Below are positions 8,936 through 22,340 of a stretch of DNA of 64,000 bases, in pieces (position 1 is the first letter of the stretch; each line of letters starts with the position of its first letter). A model generated the notes under the pieces. It saw only the letters and a program-made list of their open reading frames with translations. It did no database searches and was not told the DNA's origin. This DNA is from Puffinus mauretanicus (lineage: Eukaryota; Chordata; Aves; Procellariiformes; Procellariidae). The stretch spans positions 744,001-808,000 of the forward strand of contig JAJKFH010000374.1 of assembly GCA_023333565.1 (NCBI GenBank). The letters are read 5' to 3'. Position numbers and translations under genes: made by a program.

Positions 8936-11097
8936 TGCTGCACACTGTGGTGGCTGTGGCCCCTCTCCCTGGAGTGGCAACAACAGGACCGCCATCCCAT
9001 TAAGCAGCGGGTGAGAGTCTCTCCTCGGACAGTGATGGAAGCGGTTTGGTTTTTTGACAGCCTAATCTGATAGACGGGTGCATTAGCTGGATCCCTTCGC
9101 TCCCCCGTGCCCCCCGCAGATACTGCTCCCCTCCGCAGCCCCCCAAGGTTACACGTGCTGGACGCAGCCAGGGCTGATCTCCGCAGGCTGTTTCTCGGGA
9201 AGGACCTTGTTACCAAGACGGGCTTTGCAGCCATCGGTGCATTTTGTGGGGCAACCAACATGAGATTTCCTCCAGCAATGTTCTCAGACACAAACTAGTT
9301 TTGTTTTCTGGGTAGACCTCTGTTTCTTTCCTCTCTTTTCTCCTTCTTTCCTCCTCTACCCCCAGCTACTTAAATCCCTCCCCGCTGCTCCCTGCTTCGT
9401 GGGTGAAACTCCAACACTGAGATCTGTTCCTCTCTATAATGGGAACCCCTAAAAGACAACAGCTACGGAGTGGCTTTTGCAGCCATATTTCAGGCCTGTA
9501 GGCTTTTCTTGCCAAGAAAAGTGACGTTAGAAGTAAATGGGATCAATGAGGAAGAGTGAGCACAACGCGACCACCCAACTCTCCAATAAAGCACCCCACC
9601 TCCACCGTAAAATCAAAGGTCCTTATTCAACCAGTTAGGTTGCCGCAAACCCCTGAGCTCCACTGATCTGGCAGCAGTCTCTGCTCCACGGTCCCACTCC
9701 TGATCACTCAGCACCCTGGGCTGCGAGGCTATTGTCAGATATTTGAATTGAGATACAAGAACAGAATATTTCCGTCCCTTCTCCTCCCTCCCTCTCCCTC
9801 CCCGGCCAGCCTGGCTCTTTTCTGATGGAGCGTGCAGCAAAATCACAATCACATGTTTGCAGCAGTAGGAGGCCATTGGCATGGAAGTGGCTGTGATGTC
9901 ACTACAAACATTTCCACCCTATCCCATTTCTCCAGAACAGTCTCCGTTTTTATGACCCCATCCTGAGATCTGCAGGAAATCAAATTGTCCTGATTCTATT
10001 TTGAGCGCTGGTGTCATGGCATCAATATATAACGATGTGGTGTCAAGCCGGAGAGGCTCGAGCGCTCTGCCGTGGTGTCACAGCCGGTTTGTTTTGTGCA
10101 GCTCTACGGACTGGATCGCAGCCCTGCGGATGCCACGCTTGCCGTGCTGGGACCGCTCGGGACACGTACGCTGTGCTAACGGGATGAGCTGCACGGGCAG
10201 GACACAGGGCAGGTCTGGCTTCCATCCATCGGCAGCTCCCACACCCTGTTAGAGGTGACCAGCTGGGGCACAACGGTACCAGAGGGCAGAGCACTCGCGC
10301 AGGCATATGGTACGCGGTTCCTGCAGAAAGGCGTGTGGGTGCCAACCAGCCCCCGGGGGCTGCTTGCGAGGGAAGAGAAGAGCATGGTTGCAAGGCACTT
10401 GTGCAGGGCAAGGGGAGATGCAAGCAAGGGAGGAAGAGAGATTTGGGGACAGACAGACACTGGCAAGGTGCCTGGGGCAAGAAACCAAGTGGCAATCTGA
10501 CCAAAACAGGGAGAAGCAGCACCCAGCAGATACAAATTCTTGTCTAAACTAGGATTACCATCTAAACAGAATGAACCATGGGTTAGACCCCTGCAACTCA
10601 CCATCTGAAACTCAAACAGAGGTTTAGATACCACTGTGCTCATGAAACAGTTCTCTGATGCTTTCCACCACCAGATGAACCCCTGCAGACTGGAGGGCTC
10701 CCTTGTGCCTGTATCTCACAGGGAAGAATCAGGCCCTGAGATATCTCTTGGCAATTAAGCTGCAGTGGTGTCTCTACCTGATTTATCTCCTGCACCCAAA
10801 TCTTACCTTCTCCTCAAAGAACATCAGATCTAACACACGGCATACACAAAACACTCCTGAACTGAGGTCTCCAACAGAAGCAACATCATCTGCAGCAAAA
10901 TTTTATCTATTGGCCAGAGAGCTTATCCTGGAAGAACTTAAGACAGCCCACAGAGGCCCCTGGAGCAGAGCAAGAAAAAGCACTGGTTTGACTAAAAAAG
11001 CAATGGGAGAGATGTAGTGGTGGCCAATATAGCTCCTATGGAGCAAGAGAATATGGACTGCTTTTCAGAAAGTGTAGTGGGAGCTTCTCTATTATTT
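8936..11097. other. non-coding DNA
   Basis: No gene or repeat recognised. The 10030-10260 part is relatively CpG-rich. Long overlapping frames at 10043-10643 on the minus strand lack any domain and sit in GC-rich text. Confidence 0.4.
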
Positions 11098-11098
11098 C

Positions 11099-11180
11099 TC
11101 TTAACGTAAGGGACAAGTCAATCCCATATATTTAAAAATTTTGCCGAAGGGTGCAGGTTTGAATCCTACGTTAAGGTCCA
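11099..11180 (+). other. decayed tRNA-Lys-like sequence
   Basis: A B-box-like GGTTTGAATCC (11156-11166) is followed by TACGTTAAGG and a TCCA end. Bases 11099-11105 can pair with GTTAAGG as a 7-bp acceptor stem with one G-U pair. GGGAC...AATCCCA (11110-11126) resembles a tRNA-Lys anticodon arm. A stretch of about 20 AT-rich bases between the arms breaks the fold, so this is not a working tRNA. It could be a tRNA pseudogene, a SINE head, or chance. Confidence 0.25.
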
Positions 11181-12654
11181 AGCTCCTCCAGGAGAAGCAT
11201 CTTTTGCAGGCTATGTTATGGAAAGTTAGAGCCTCTTTACAAAGGCCAAAGAGAGCCTAGTGACAGAGTTTGAGTATATCAAGGCTCATATGAAGCATAT
11301 CAAGTGCTCATGTGTGTTTGCTCTCCACAGTACCAGAAAATATGCATGCTACAACCCCAGATAGGAAAGAGTATTAACCCTTGAGGCACTTTGTTTCTGA
11401 TGAAACTCCACCATCTCAGCTGAACCTCACCAAGACTGAATGTGACCCTTTATTTACCTTTAGCCATAACTTTTAAACTCACTGCATCCAAAGGAGCCAG
11501 CGATGAGACCAGACAACTGCTTTCTAAACTCCTGTATGGGGAACATTAGTAACTGGAGATAGCAGTGCGGCAGACTTGCAGCCTGAGACAACGCGGCAGT
11601 TCCCATGAAATCGCTGGGTCATTAGTCATCTCCTCTCTGCAGCTTTCATTTTCAAGCCCTCCTTTATCTTTGGCTATGATTAGCACTCAATTGCATTCAC
11701 CTTTGGTCACCCTCCAAAAAGCACCAGGCAAAGGAGCTCATGGGACTTGAATACCACCCACTTCTGAAGCATTCAAGAAAGTTCTTTACTGTTTGACTTC
11801 AGTATCTGCTTTCCCATCTTCCATGGGGCTATGCCCTGTAACTCTCTCTTCGTGGCTGGCAGAACTTTGTGCCCTTCCTTCCCCAGGCTCAGACCTCCCT
11901 GGTGCCATTGCAGACAGCTCCTCACTTTCCCATGCCCTCGATCACTCAGCATCTTGGCTCGGTGATGCCATCCACCCTTTCCAGCTCCTCCGCTTCCTCA
12001 CTTTACCCTGAATTCCTCTCACCTCCCTCCAATGCCTTCCAGGAGCTGCTTTCTTTCCTTCCTCCTCTTGCTTGCTAACGCTTTCCTTCCCACTTTGGAC
12101 ACTGCACCCCAGTAAATAAATAGTTGCTTGAATTACCCAGCTAAGAACCTGGCCCCTTTCCACCACCCATGACACGAGGAAAACCCTCAATGGTGTTTAA
12201 ACGGCCGCAAAATGAGGCCCAGCAGCACCAGGTGACTTGGCAAGCAGTGACATTGGTGTTACAGAGACACACTCCAGCGTGGTCAGAGTGAGGAGCCCAT
12301 GTGGGGTGATAACATTTTTTTTAATCTTATTTTTTTATTTTATTATTCCCTTTCTTGTGGTTCCTCCTGCTCCCGGAACGAACAGGGGTTTTTATTGCTG
12401 GGGTTAAAAAACACGAATTTGCATTACATCCTGGCTCCCGCTGTAATACTTCAGTCTTGTTTCTCTCTCGTCCCCTCTCCAGAACAACTGATGCTATCAC
12501 AGCCTGATTTAATTTCAAAGACGGATTGTGATTTGGCAGTCGGGGGAAAAAAAAAACCCTAGCTAATCAAAAGTCACCATCTGCTGCGTTGCCATGGGGA
12601 TATTCCTCCCCAATAAATGTGCTCTTTGCCAAAATCACAGATAACAGCACTATA
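11181..12654. other. non-coding DNA
   Basis: No gene recognised. A pyrimidine-rich zone spans about 11800-12080. AT-rich text with T-runs lies at 12310-12350. Confidence 0.4.
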
Positions 12655-12912
12655 AAGGGTGGGAGGTGGAGGGGGGGAATCAAAGAAAGAAGTTCCGACA
12701 CTAGAAGGGGGGGAAACGAAAGAGAGAAACGAGGGAGAAACAAGAGACAGAGAAGTGGGAGAGAAAGGAGCATGGACTACTGAGGAAAAATGACGAATGG
12801 ACCAACTAGGGAGCAGGAGGAAGAAATCGGAGAGACTAACAAGCAGCTGAGGGTGACAAAGTGATGGAGGGAGACAGACAACTGGGAAGGAGGAAAGAGG
12901 AGAGACACCTCG
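12655..12912 (+). repeat. polypurine tract with G-runs
   Basis: About 255 bases are overwhelmingly A and G on the + strand. The tract starts with a G-rich run (about 12658-12678) able to form a G-quadruplex by the usual four-run rule. There is no clean repeat unit. Such tracts can form triplex or H-DNA when mirror-symmetric. Confidence 0.7.
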
Positions 12913-15689
12913 AGACACTCTGCTGCGTAAGATACCAAAACAAAACAAGCAAAGATAAGAGAATTGCCCTCAAAGCCTCATCTCAGGGGAAAGGGAGAAA
13001 ACTGAAGCATCAGTGAGAACTCTCAGGGATGTTGGTTGGAGCTTAAGAAGCGATCTTACCGCTATTCGCATCGCAGTTACCGAAAATAAATCCCTGGATG
13101 GGACAGACGGTGACACGTGGGGATGACCAGGTCAGGTTGCTGGTGCTCCAGCAGCCCGGATGCTGCCAGGGCCCCACGGTGAGCTGGAAGGGTTCGTCAT
13201 GCTGCAACGTGGCACCAGGACCTGGTGGGTTACAATACAAATTATCTGGAATTGAGCATCTTCAACCTGTCCTGTCTGAGATGGCAGAGGGGCAGGGGCC
13301 AGTCGTTGGCAACAGCCACTGTTGCTTTTTATTTCCCCTTGTGATACAGGGTAGCAATTTGGGATATGGAATATAAGGGCAAAGAGTGCATCTGTGCAGG
13401 GGGTCATTGCTGTCCTTGGTACTCAGCAGGGACTGGCCAGGCTCCCGCAGCACCATGCACCCCAAGCATGGGCACCAGGCAAGGCAGTCGGTCAAAGAGA
13501 AATGGGGTCATCTACCATGAAATGAGTAAAAGCTGTCAAATTTTAGGTCACAATGTGCTGGCTGTCCCCTGACCCTGCTTAGAGTGTGCTTGTGTGTGTT
13601 GAGTGCCCCTATTCACCCCCAGCAGCTAATGGAGATATGGGAGGCATCTCACACTCCTCCCCAACCCTAGTGGGAGCTAAGCAAAGGGGTCATCTAGCAC
13701 CCACACTAGTAGGATGGGATGAATTATTCACAACAGAGGCACCACCAGCCTTTTTCTTCCTCCTCCCCTTTTGAAGAATAATCCCGGAATAGATCACAGG
13801 TTATGTGAATTCTTCACTCAAAAAATAACTGGATGACTTCTGCATGAACTTGTTTTGCAATTCAATACTAGCACTGATAAGAAACGGTCGCTGCACGTTG
13901 ACTGGAGGCATGCAACACCATGTTGCCCATATCCAACAGTCAAAAACTTTGGATCAGCTCTTCTCTCTTCCCTTTGCTACCATCTCCTCCCCACATCAAG
14001 AGGTGCTATAAAAATCACAAGTCTTAAAACACAGTGTTGGATGTTTTTCTCTGTATAATCATTACAGAGCACTGGGGTCACACTTCCATCCTTCTCTGCT
14101 CAACTGCATAAATGTTTTGTTTTGAAGGAAAGCTAAAGAGCCTCCCATCACATGACTCCAGGAGCTGGGGTTTAGAAGTGTACACTAGCATATGTCCCAC
14201 AAGAGCATTAAGGCCAGTTGACTCTATGTACATGGAAAGAGATAGGCAGCTGGAGCGAATTAATTTAAAAATTAGAATGGGAGCTATTGAGTAATATTTT
14301 TCAGAGTAGCTTTGGTGAAGACCAAAAGCATTGGGTCCTCTGAGCTCAAATGACCTGTGTGAATGGAGCCAGATGGGCTGTCAGAGCAGCAGAGTTTCTG
14401 TACTCCAGATCCCATTCTCCCCCCATAACACTACCTCCAAGACCCCCAAAACACCTCTCCTGAGCCAGGCAACATCTAGGGAAGCAGCGATGGTCATGGC
14501 AGTAACAGGGCTCCTCCAGACCCAGCGTTCTTCCTCTGTTGGCATAGTGGAACTCACCCATGGCCAGAGCAGAAAGAAGGTCCAGCAGGTTGTCTGAAAG
14601 CCTCTTTATCCTCTGCAGATGCAGGATGGTGCCCCTGGAGAGCCCTTTGGGCCATTCTCCATATGGGATGGCTCTAGCACTTGGGCCAAAGATAGCCCCC
14701 AGCTGTGTCATCCCACTCCGACAGGGTCCCTGCACAGGGAGGATGGAAGAAATGAGCTGAGAGTGAACAGACCTAAAGACGGGAGAGAGAAGACATTGAT
14801 GGGGGAACTAAAGAACCTGGGGAAAAAAAGAAAAAAAAGAAAAAAGGGGAAACTCAACTAATGCAAGTGGGAGAGGGAGGGAAAGCTCTCTGGAATGGGG
14901 ACTGCAGCGAAGGCTTGTGGAGAAGCAGGCAGAGGATAAAACCGCATAAAATAGAGAAATGCTTCTGGATAGCGTAAGCATCAGGTGCATGAACACCCAC
15001 GTTTACATCCTCCTGGCATGGAGAGTAGGACATGGGGTTAGATGGCAGAGGGATTGGACTAACAAAGCCTCCAGGAGGAAAGGCCCCTTAAAAACAACCT
15101 GGCGCATCGACGTGAAAGGCTGTGTGAGGGATGCCCCATTGGCAGCACCACAAGGCAATGGCCACAGCACCCACTGGGAGAGCCGAGAGGACCCCAAAGG
15201 GAGCTGCGGCAACAGCACTGACTGTCAGAGCCCGTTGGGGAGGGTTTCTGCGGGGAGCCGCACTGGGAAGGGGTTTCCAGCACACACAACGAGAATGCAC
15301 GACATCCCCTGGCCGGTCCGCGGCATTCAGCCCCAGTGCCCAGGGGTTGCTTACGGTGAGCAGAGAGTGCTGCTGGGCAGGTTGGATGCACAAGCAGCCT
15401 CCCTCAGATCTGCTGTCCCCACCTTGGCATAGCCAGGCAGTGCAACGTCGGGCCACCATCCCCAACGGAGCAGGGGCTTAGTCCCAGATCTGCTCCCAGG
15501 GGAAAACGAGCGGTGCAGACGGGGACGTTAGCAAAGCAAAGAGCATCGTGAAGAACGGAGCACCCATCACCATCCTGCCTCCACCACGTGTCTCACTTCC
15601 CCATCCTGCCTCCCCCTTTCCTCCCACTGGACTGTTACAACATTTTACAGTGCGGGCAGGAGGGGAGCTCCAGCAAAAGAAGGGACAAA
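12913..15689. other. non-coding DNA
   Basis: No gene or interspersed repeat recognised. A second short purine run lies at 14818-14850. Overlapping frames in 15003-15481 on both strands follow GC-rich composition. Confidence 0.4.
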
Positions 15690-16175
15690 AATAGGGAAAC
15701 AATGAAGATTTGTTTAAAATTAGAGAATTTTGTTAAACAAAACCTTTTCCTATGCAGTCAGCCTCTTGCTACTACCACTTTTTTGCCCTCCTTCCCAATT
15801 AAACAGCAAATTATACTTATCAAAGAAAAGAAGGTAAAGAGAAATCTAAAAGGCTGTGAGAAACCTTTAATTATTAGTATAGTGGCATGAAAAGCTGTTG
15901 AGCCCCTTAGAAACGTACATGGCCAATTATCAAAAAATATAAGAGATGCAGAAAGAAAGGTTTGTCTAATAAGTATGAATCGCAGGGCCATTTAGAACAT
16001 CAGTGTTAAAGCATTAGAGTTAAATGGAAAAGTAAAAAGGGGCTGATGGTTTTAACTATTTCACAGGAGGACAAGAGGTTGATACTGATAAGACAAGCAG
16101 TATAGTGAAGTTAATTATCTGCGGCCCTTGGTGCACAAAGCTTTTTGAGCTGGTGATTAATAGAGATAAACCATT
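15690..16175. promoter_or_regulatory. candidate conserved enhancer block
   Basis: Nearly 500 bp of AT-rich, non-repetitive text with repeated homeodomain cores (TTTAATTATTAG near 15868, GTTAATTATCTG near 16110, GGTGATTAATAGAGATAAACC near 16150) and GATA cores. The flanks are GC-rich. No coding frame is plausible. Among the strongest enhancer-like blocks by eye; conservation was not tested. Confidence 0.5.
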
Positions 16176-18959
16176 CAAACTCCACATTTCTAAGGTGAAT
16201 GAAGATGGCAGAGGAACCGCACAGCCCCAGCATACTAACTACTCTGACAGCAACGGGCCCGGCTGCTGCGGAGGGCGCTGGGTGGGTTCATTGCACCTGA
16301 TCTGCTCCCTCTCTAACGGCAGGGAGGTTTGGGAGGTACGGAGGAGGGGTGGCCAAACATCCCCAGCACCTCTGGGTATTTGCTTCATCAGAACTGGCTG
16401 GGGCAGCTTCCCTTTAACTAATAAAAATCATCTTTACGAAATGCTCCAGCGTTACCTCTCTGAGAGTAATGCAACTGGGGATGCTTATATGCAAGTATTT
16501 AACGCCATGCTGATCCTTCTTGCACCGCATTAGCTGTTTGTCCCAGGCCTGCTTGCTGCTAGGTACGTGCGGAGGACCTCTCCTTTGGCTCCTCATCCCA
16601 CCCGCAGCTCAGGTAGAAGTCTTGCAACCTCCCGGGACCAGGGGTCAGGGAAGTAGATAGGGGTTAAAAGTGCTTGAAGAAAGCACACGTCCTAGATATG
16701 AATTCAGTTTTATAATCACAGAGTACCTGCATGGAGAATGGGAATAAATTAAGTGGTCTGGCGCTTTTGTGGGAACTGGGAAACAAAGATGTGAATGCAG
16801 GACTGACTCAGCCCTTCATCTTTCTGAGACAGATGAATCAGGCACCATGAGGTTTATCGTGCTTGAGTCTGGCAGATAAGACCTAAAAAATTGAGAGCCT
16901 GGATGGACAATCAAGAGAGCCAGATCTCGATCTTACAAGATTTCCAGCCAGATCTCCAGACCAAAGCAATTTAGACACGCTCCCATGACAGTCCTAACCT
17001 CCAAACTCTGGGATTTGGGTCAGACATTTCTCCAAATCTCCTGGAACTGAAAAATTCCCAGGAGATTTCCAATACTTCCTGCTGAGCCCCCTAGATGCTG
17101 CAAACGCTGGTTTTCTTCTTCTGATGTTTCAGTGTTTCTGTTAGAGCCCAGCTAGAACAATGAAGTTCAGAGACAGCAGCGAAAATTAAAGTAATCAGAA
17201 AAAATGGACTCCGTTTCTAAGCTTCGCAAACTACTTGGTGTGTAGGTTTCCAGTTCAATTTGAATTCTAGGATGACTTTGGGGTTGGCTGTTATTTTCTC
17301 CAAAGTGGTTCCCTTGTCCTTGATAAGTTTGGAAAGGCATCTAAACTTCAGCATCTGCAAACAAAAGAATCTTATATTTTTGGCCAAACTAAATTGAATA
17401 AATTTTGTGTTTGTTAATTGCATCCAGGCCAACCTTGCGCGGGGCCAAGTTTCAGCCCAGTGGGATTTGCACATGGCCTGGATACAAGCTATTGTAAATG
17501 GGGATCCCTGAAGGAAAAGCTGACAGATGGTGATTCTAAAAATGTTTGTCAGAGCCAGCCTTTGTGACACAGAAAACCCATAGCCAAGGGGGTCCCTGAG
17601 TTGGAGAGATGGTTCTGAACTATATGGAAGGGCAGGGGAGTTTGTTGGTACTGGAGAAGTTTGACTGGGCCTCTTCTCATTGCCTGCCAAACCCATTTCC
17701 ATTAGACCCCCCCTCTCTAAGATCTGGTTATTTGGATAAAATGGAAATTGGATCAATGCTGCACCTGGTTTTCCAACTACATATTCCAAAACCACTCCAC
17801 TTTCCATGCTATAAAATGGAACCAAGATGGACTTAGTTTATCCGAGCTGCACGGAAACCCTCCTCAGCCAGTCCCACGAGCAGGGTTACAGTCTGGCTTG
17901 TGCATCAGCATTTTGGTGATGGGATCAACCCTCAAACTCATTGGCCCATCTCCCTATTAGTACTGCTTTTCTTCTAACTAAATGACTGCATTAGAAGTCT
18001 GGACCAGGAAAGGTTCCATCCAGCACACATAAGCAATGTGCAAGGAAAAATTTCTCCTTGTGATTTTCTGATCAAGCACTGCAGATTCCAAATGTTTGCA
18101 AGCAAGGAAGATAAGATCCAGAAATGAATTTCCAAGTTGGTGCCGTTCATAACAGCAGCATCCAAGACACCAACAGCTTTCCCAAAGGGCTCTGCAGCAA
18201 ACGTCAAGCTTTTGCAGTTCAGATTCACCCTTGGAAACAACAGGTCTCTCCCTTCCCTTGCTCATCCTCATCAGTGTTTGGCGGTTGCCAAACAAATGGG
18301 TTTCAGTACCTCGATGCAAAGCAGTGGCAGAGGAGTTAAGCCAGGATAATGCGCCATGAGTCATCCCTGCCCGATAACTCCCCAGGTGGGGGGTGGGAGG
18401 CTGGAGCGTACCTGGACCAAGTCTGGGGCACGCCAGAGCCCAGCTTTACAAACAGCCTGGTCACCTGGGGGAGAGGGAAGCTGGCTCCAGGATGGCAGCA
18501 CCGGCTCCAGGAGAGGTTACAAGGCCCTTGCAATCAAGTTCAAATTACATATCAGACACACGCTCCCACGAGCAGACTCCAGACACCAGCTGCTTATTTT
18601 TAGACTGGAAAAGCCTTTTCTTACCGACACAGGTGGTGAGGCTGGAGCACGCAGAGCACCAGCGGCGCCAGCAGCCCCACGGCCATCCCCGAAGGGGCAG
18701 CGCCAACAACGCTGCAAGCACTTTCCACCATCCTTTCCCCTCTCACAGTGGAAAAGGATCGGAGCGGTTTGCTGTATTGCAGCGGAGGGGACCACAAGAA
18801 GCTCTCCCCAGTGCTGTGCAGGACGCCTTGCCCCACTGGGTTGACCAGCCTCGTTTGCTCTCCGTCGAGTGCATCGGCCCCGATGTTCAGCAACGCTGGT
18901 TCGGAAATTTCAAGAAAAGAATATAGCATCTCGGGAATTGCTCGTGCTTCCTTCTAAAA
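16176..18959. other. non-coding DNA
   Basis: No gene recognised. A small AT-rich, possibly conserved stretch lies at 16415-16515. A minus-strand open frame of 202 codons at 17217-17825 has no domain and is discussed separately. A cluster of frames at 18350-18930 follows GC-rich text. Confidence 0.4.
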
Positions 18960-19720
18960 AAATACCCAGCTTTTCTGCATTGCGCTCCTCATCATTCTAG
19001 CTGTAACCAAACCAGTACACAAGTCCAGACACCCTGTTAGCTCCTTCAGCAACTAGACAAATCATTTGGATCGAATTATTTACTTAATGAATTTTGCTTT
19101 CTCCCTGCAAAGAGCAAGTAGAGTCTGCAATAGTTTTGGATACATTTTTTAATTTTCTGCAACTAATTTTCGTCACTTGCATCACTCATTGCAGCATTTG
19201 TCATCTGAAAACTGAAATTTAAATCCTTCATCTGGCTCTGAGTGAACATACCTGTCACGTGCTTGTTTATACCCACTTAGGTGGTCAAAAAGTTTAGAAA
19301 AACACGTTAAAAAGAGTTTAAAACTGGGCCCCACCCCATAACATTCTCTACCATTGGCCTATTTTATCTGTTGCCAGTCATATTTGTATACATATATATG
19401 TATGTGTATGCCAGGATATTAATGGAAAGTCAACATAAAGAGGGAAGAGGCAGAGCAAATACATTTAGCATAACTCCATGTCAGATGACTGCTTTATGAA
19501 AATGCGTGTTCTTTCTCTTACATATCTGCAATTATAGATGGAAAACGCAAGAAACAAGAACTTATCTAAAAGATTCCTTTTACAGGAATAGAAAAGCAAA
19601 GTTCACAAAATATTTCAGACATGAGGATAAACATATTTAGAAAAAAAAGAAAAGAGAAAAAAGAGGGGCCATTCAAATCCCTAAGTTTAAACAAGAGATG
19701 GCATTAAACAAGAAAACCAA
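18960..19720. promoter_or_regulatory. AT-rich candidate conserved block
   Basis: About 750 bp of AT-rich, mostly non-repetitive sequence, including a short TA/TG run near 19386-19412. TAAT cores and HOX-like motifs are scattered through it. No open frame of note. It could hold one or more regulatory elements. Evidence is weaker than for the compact blocks because motif density is diffuse. Confidence 0.3.
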
Positions 19721-21949
19721 TCTTTCCCTCTCGGGGGAACTCACCTTTTTGAACTCTGACTGCAACACAAAGCTCCGCACAGTCCTTCGGCTCCTGCCAT
19801 CTTGCAAGATCCTGCAAAAGAGCAGGATTTTCTAAAAATCAGTATGAATTCACTGGGGGTAGGGGTTTCTCCAGCAAAAAATCAAATAAATAGGATGACT
19901 TCTAGAAGCTTAACTTTTATTTAATCCTCTTTCTGCACAAGACATCTATTCTGGAGACTTTTACAAGGAAGGCTAGAGATGGGCGCAGTGACGGTCACTG
20001 CTGTGTTTGGGCTGCCCACGTTTGGGGTTTGCACAGGGTCTGGCCCAGCAGCAGAGAAGGGCGCCCGCACGGCGGGGGCTTGGCAGGGAACAGGGCTTAG
20101 CAGCAGCTTACGCAGGGCTGGCACAGCACGGGATCGGGGACCCTGAAGGAGCTCAGCCCACTAGGAGCAGAGTCACTTCTGCACAGGTATAGCAAAAAAA
20201 TGCCTAAAAGCTCGGGAGATGTAGCCAGGCCAGAGCATTTTATTTGAAGCAAGAATAACTAAACACCAGGATTTTGGCAGAGCAGTAATGGAAGAGCATA
20301 AGAAGAGCCAAGCTAAGCGTCCAGCAGAGCCATTCTGCCCCGAATACCGACGAGATTTTTATCAAGGATAACACAAGCCCTCCAAAAAAATCCAGTGTTG
20401 CAAGTTTGCTCCTATCTACCTGACTGCCCGGTTATACCCTTCGGGCAGGACACAGCTCCTGAACAAACTCTTACCTCACCTATCATTTTTTGGTGGGCTT
20501 GACTTGATTGCACTATTGCAAAGGTCATTTATTAGCTCTTCTCCCTATGTTAGACCTCCTGCCCTGAGTCTTTGCTCTGTTATCGCTGATGGCACTCCTG
20601 AGGCATCCATGAAAAATATCCCAATTGCTTGTGCTGTCCCATTATGGGAAGGTCTTGCTCTTCCGTGGCCATATCTGGAGAGGAAATGATATAACACAGT
20701 GGTGACGTCTCCGTGAAGATAAAGTCTTGCTCAAAGTAAAATCAGGCTGCTTCATGTTTCTGCTATTTATCTCCCCTGCCAGCCATTTGTTAGGAATTTA
20801 TGCATGGTCTTTAGTCACTGTTGACTCACCTTTTCTCCTTTGCTTTTAATCACTCTTCTTACAGCACAGGAAAGGTGAAGCTCTGCTCACACCTGCAGCA
20901 AGATTGGTTAGGAAAGCAAACTGGCAGGAAAACACTGGGCACATCTTCCTCCTGCAAGCCACAGCTCACGCATCCTCCTTAGTGGGACTGCAGACACGTA
21001 GGACAGTCTTCATCCCCCCTCTTCCATCTCATTTTTCTAATGACTCGTTTATGGTAGTGCAACAGGGGCTTTCCAGTTTTTCAAAGCAGAATAGTCCCGA
21101 AATACTAACGCAGTCTGGAGAAACCCTCCCTAAGCATGTTTTTGTTATGATAAACCCTCTCGATTCAAAGGAACGACCTGGGCACCCAAAGGGCAGGTTT
21201 TGAGCACCCTGACTCACACCAACACCAGCAAACAGTGTGGTTTCCCAGTACCTTTCAGGATGAAAGGCTTTCAGAGACCAATTTGTAGATATTTTTGGAA
21301 GTTATGGAATGCTGTAAATTAGCAAGCAAAGACAAGACACACAAAAAGCCTATTCCATCATGAAGTCTCTGCTATGGAGTCTTTTTTCTGAGTTGTGTTT
21401 TAGTGCAACTACTGATGATAACTCCCTATAAAGCCCTAATAAATTTGCTGAATGGCATTTTTTATTTTACATAGGAACCATGTAGCCATATGCTCAACTC
21501 CACTCCTTCTCGCATAAGCAAAGTTAGGCACGTACTTGGCATCTCCAGACTCTGGGTCTGAATTCAGACATGACAAAATACAAATGTGCGTGTAACTGCA
21601 CAAATGGGCAGGCGGCTGCTGGAAAGAAGGAAGGTGGACATCAAACATTGTACAGTTACTTGGCAAAAGCTGAGAGATATCCTGGTGAATTTTTATACAC
21701 AGAGAAAAAGAAATCTTAGTCACAACTCACTGGGGCATTTTAATAAAAAGAATAAAGTTTAGAAATGGGAGAACTTTAAAACAGCAACTCTAACTTTTTT
21801 TCTGGCAGAGGTGAGAGTGACCGTTATTGGGGGCAGGTTGTAAAACACGCAGATTGGAAAGATGGGGATCGCAGCAGGAATGGTTTCAAGTTAATGGCGG
21901 GTTTCAGGTTGAAATAGAGATTCACTTAACCACTATTTGGGAGGGGTTT
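19721..21949. other. non-coding DNA
   Basis: No gene or repeat recognised. A GC-richer pocket spans about 19980-20160. Confidence 0.4.
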
Positions 21950-22340
21950 GATGGGATCACCTCGAATTGTAATGATTAACTGCTTGATCATTTCTGAAGC
22001 ACCTAAAGACAAATTATTTTTTGCTCCAGGTCTTCATTTTCTGTGATGAAATTTGATCAGATTTCTTCTGCTTCATAATACTGTTTCTGTTGCTAAAAAC
22101 CAAAGTATCTTTTCAGCCTATAATAAAGCTAATTTCGTTCTTGCTATAACACCACGAACTTCCATCGAGTCACACAAAATGGATGAATTTGATCATATCT
22201 GCTTAGTACCCACAACTACTCTCTCACACACATGCGCTCATATATACTATTTTTACCTATATGTATGCATGCATATACACAAATATCTGTATGTATACAA
22301 ATATAACATCTTCTTGCGTGCCCAAACCAAGTAGGTGGCT
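21950..22340. promoter_or_regulatory. AT-rich candidate regulatory block
   Basis: AT-rich text with TGATTAACTG near 21970 and other TAAT cores. It ends in a degenerate alternating purine-pyrimidine run of TATATG/CATATA type (about 22238-22300). A regulatory role is only a possibility. Confidence 0.25.
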
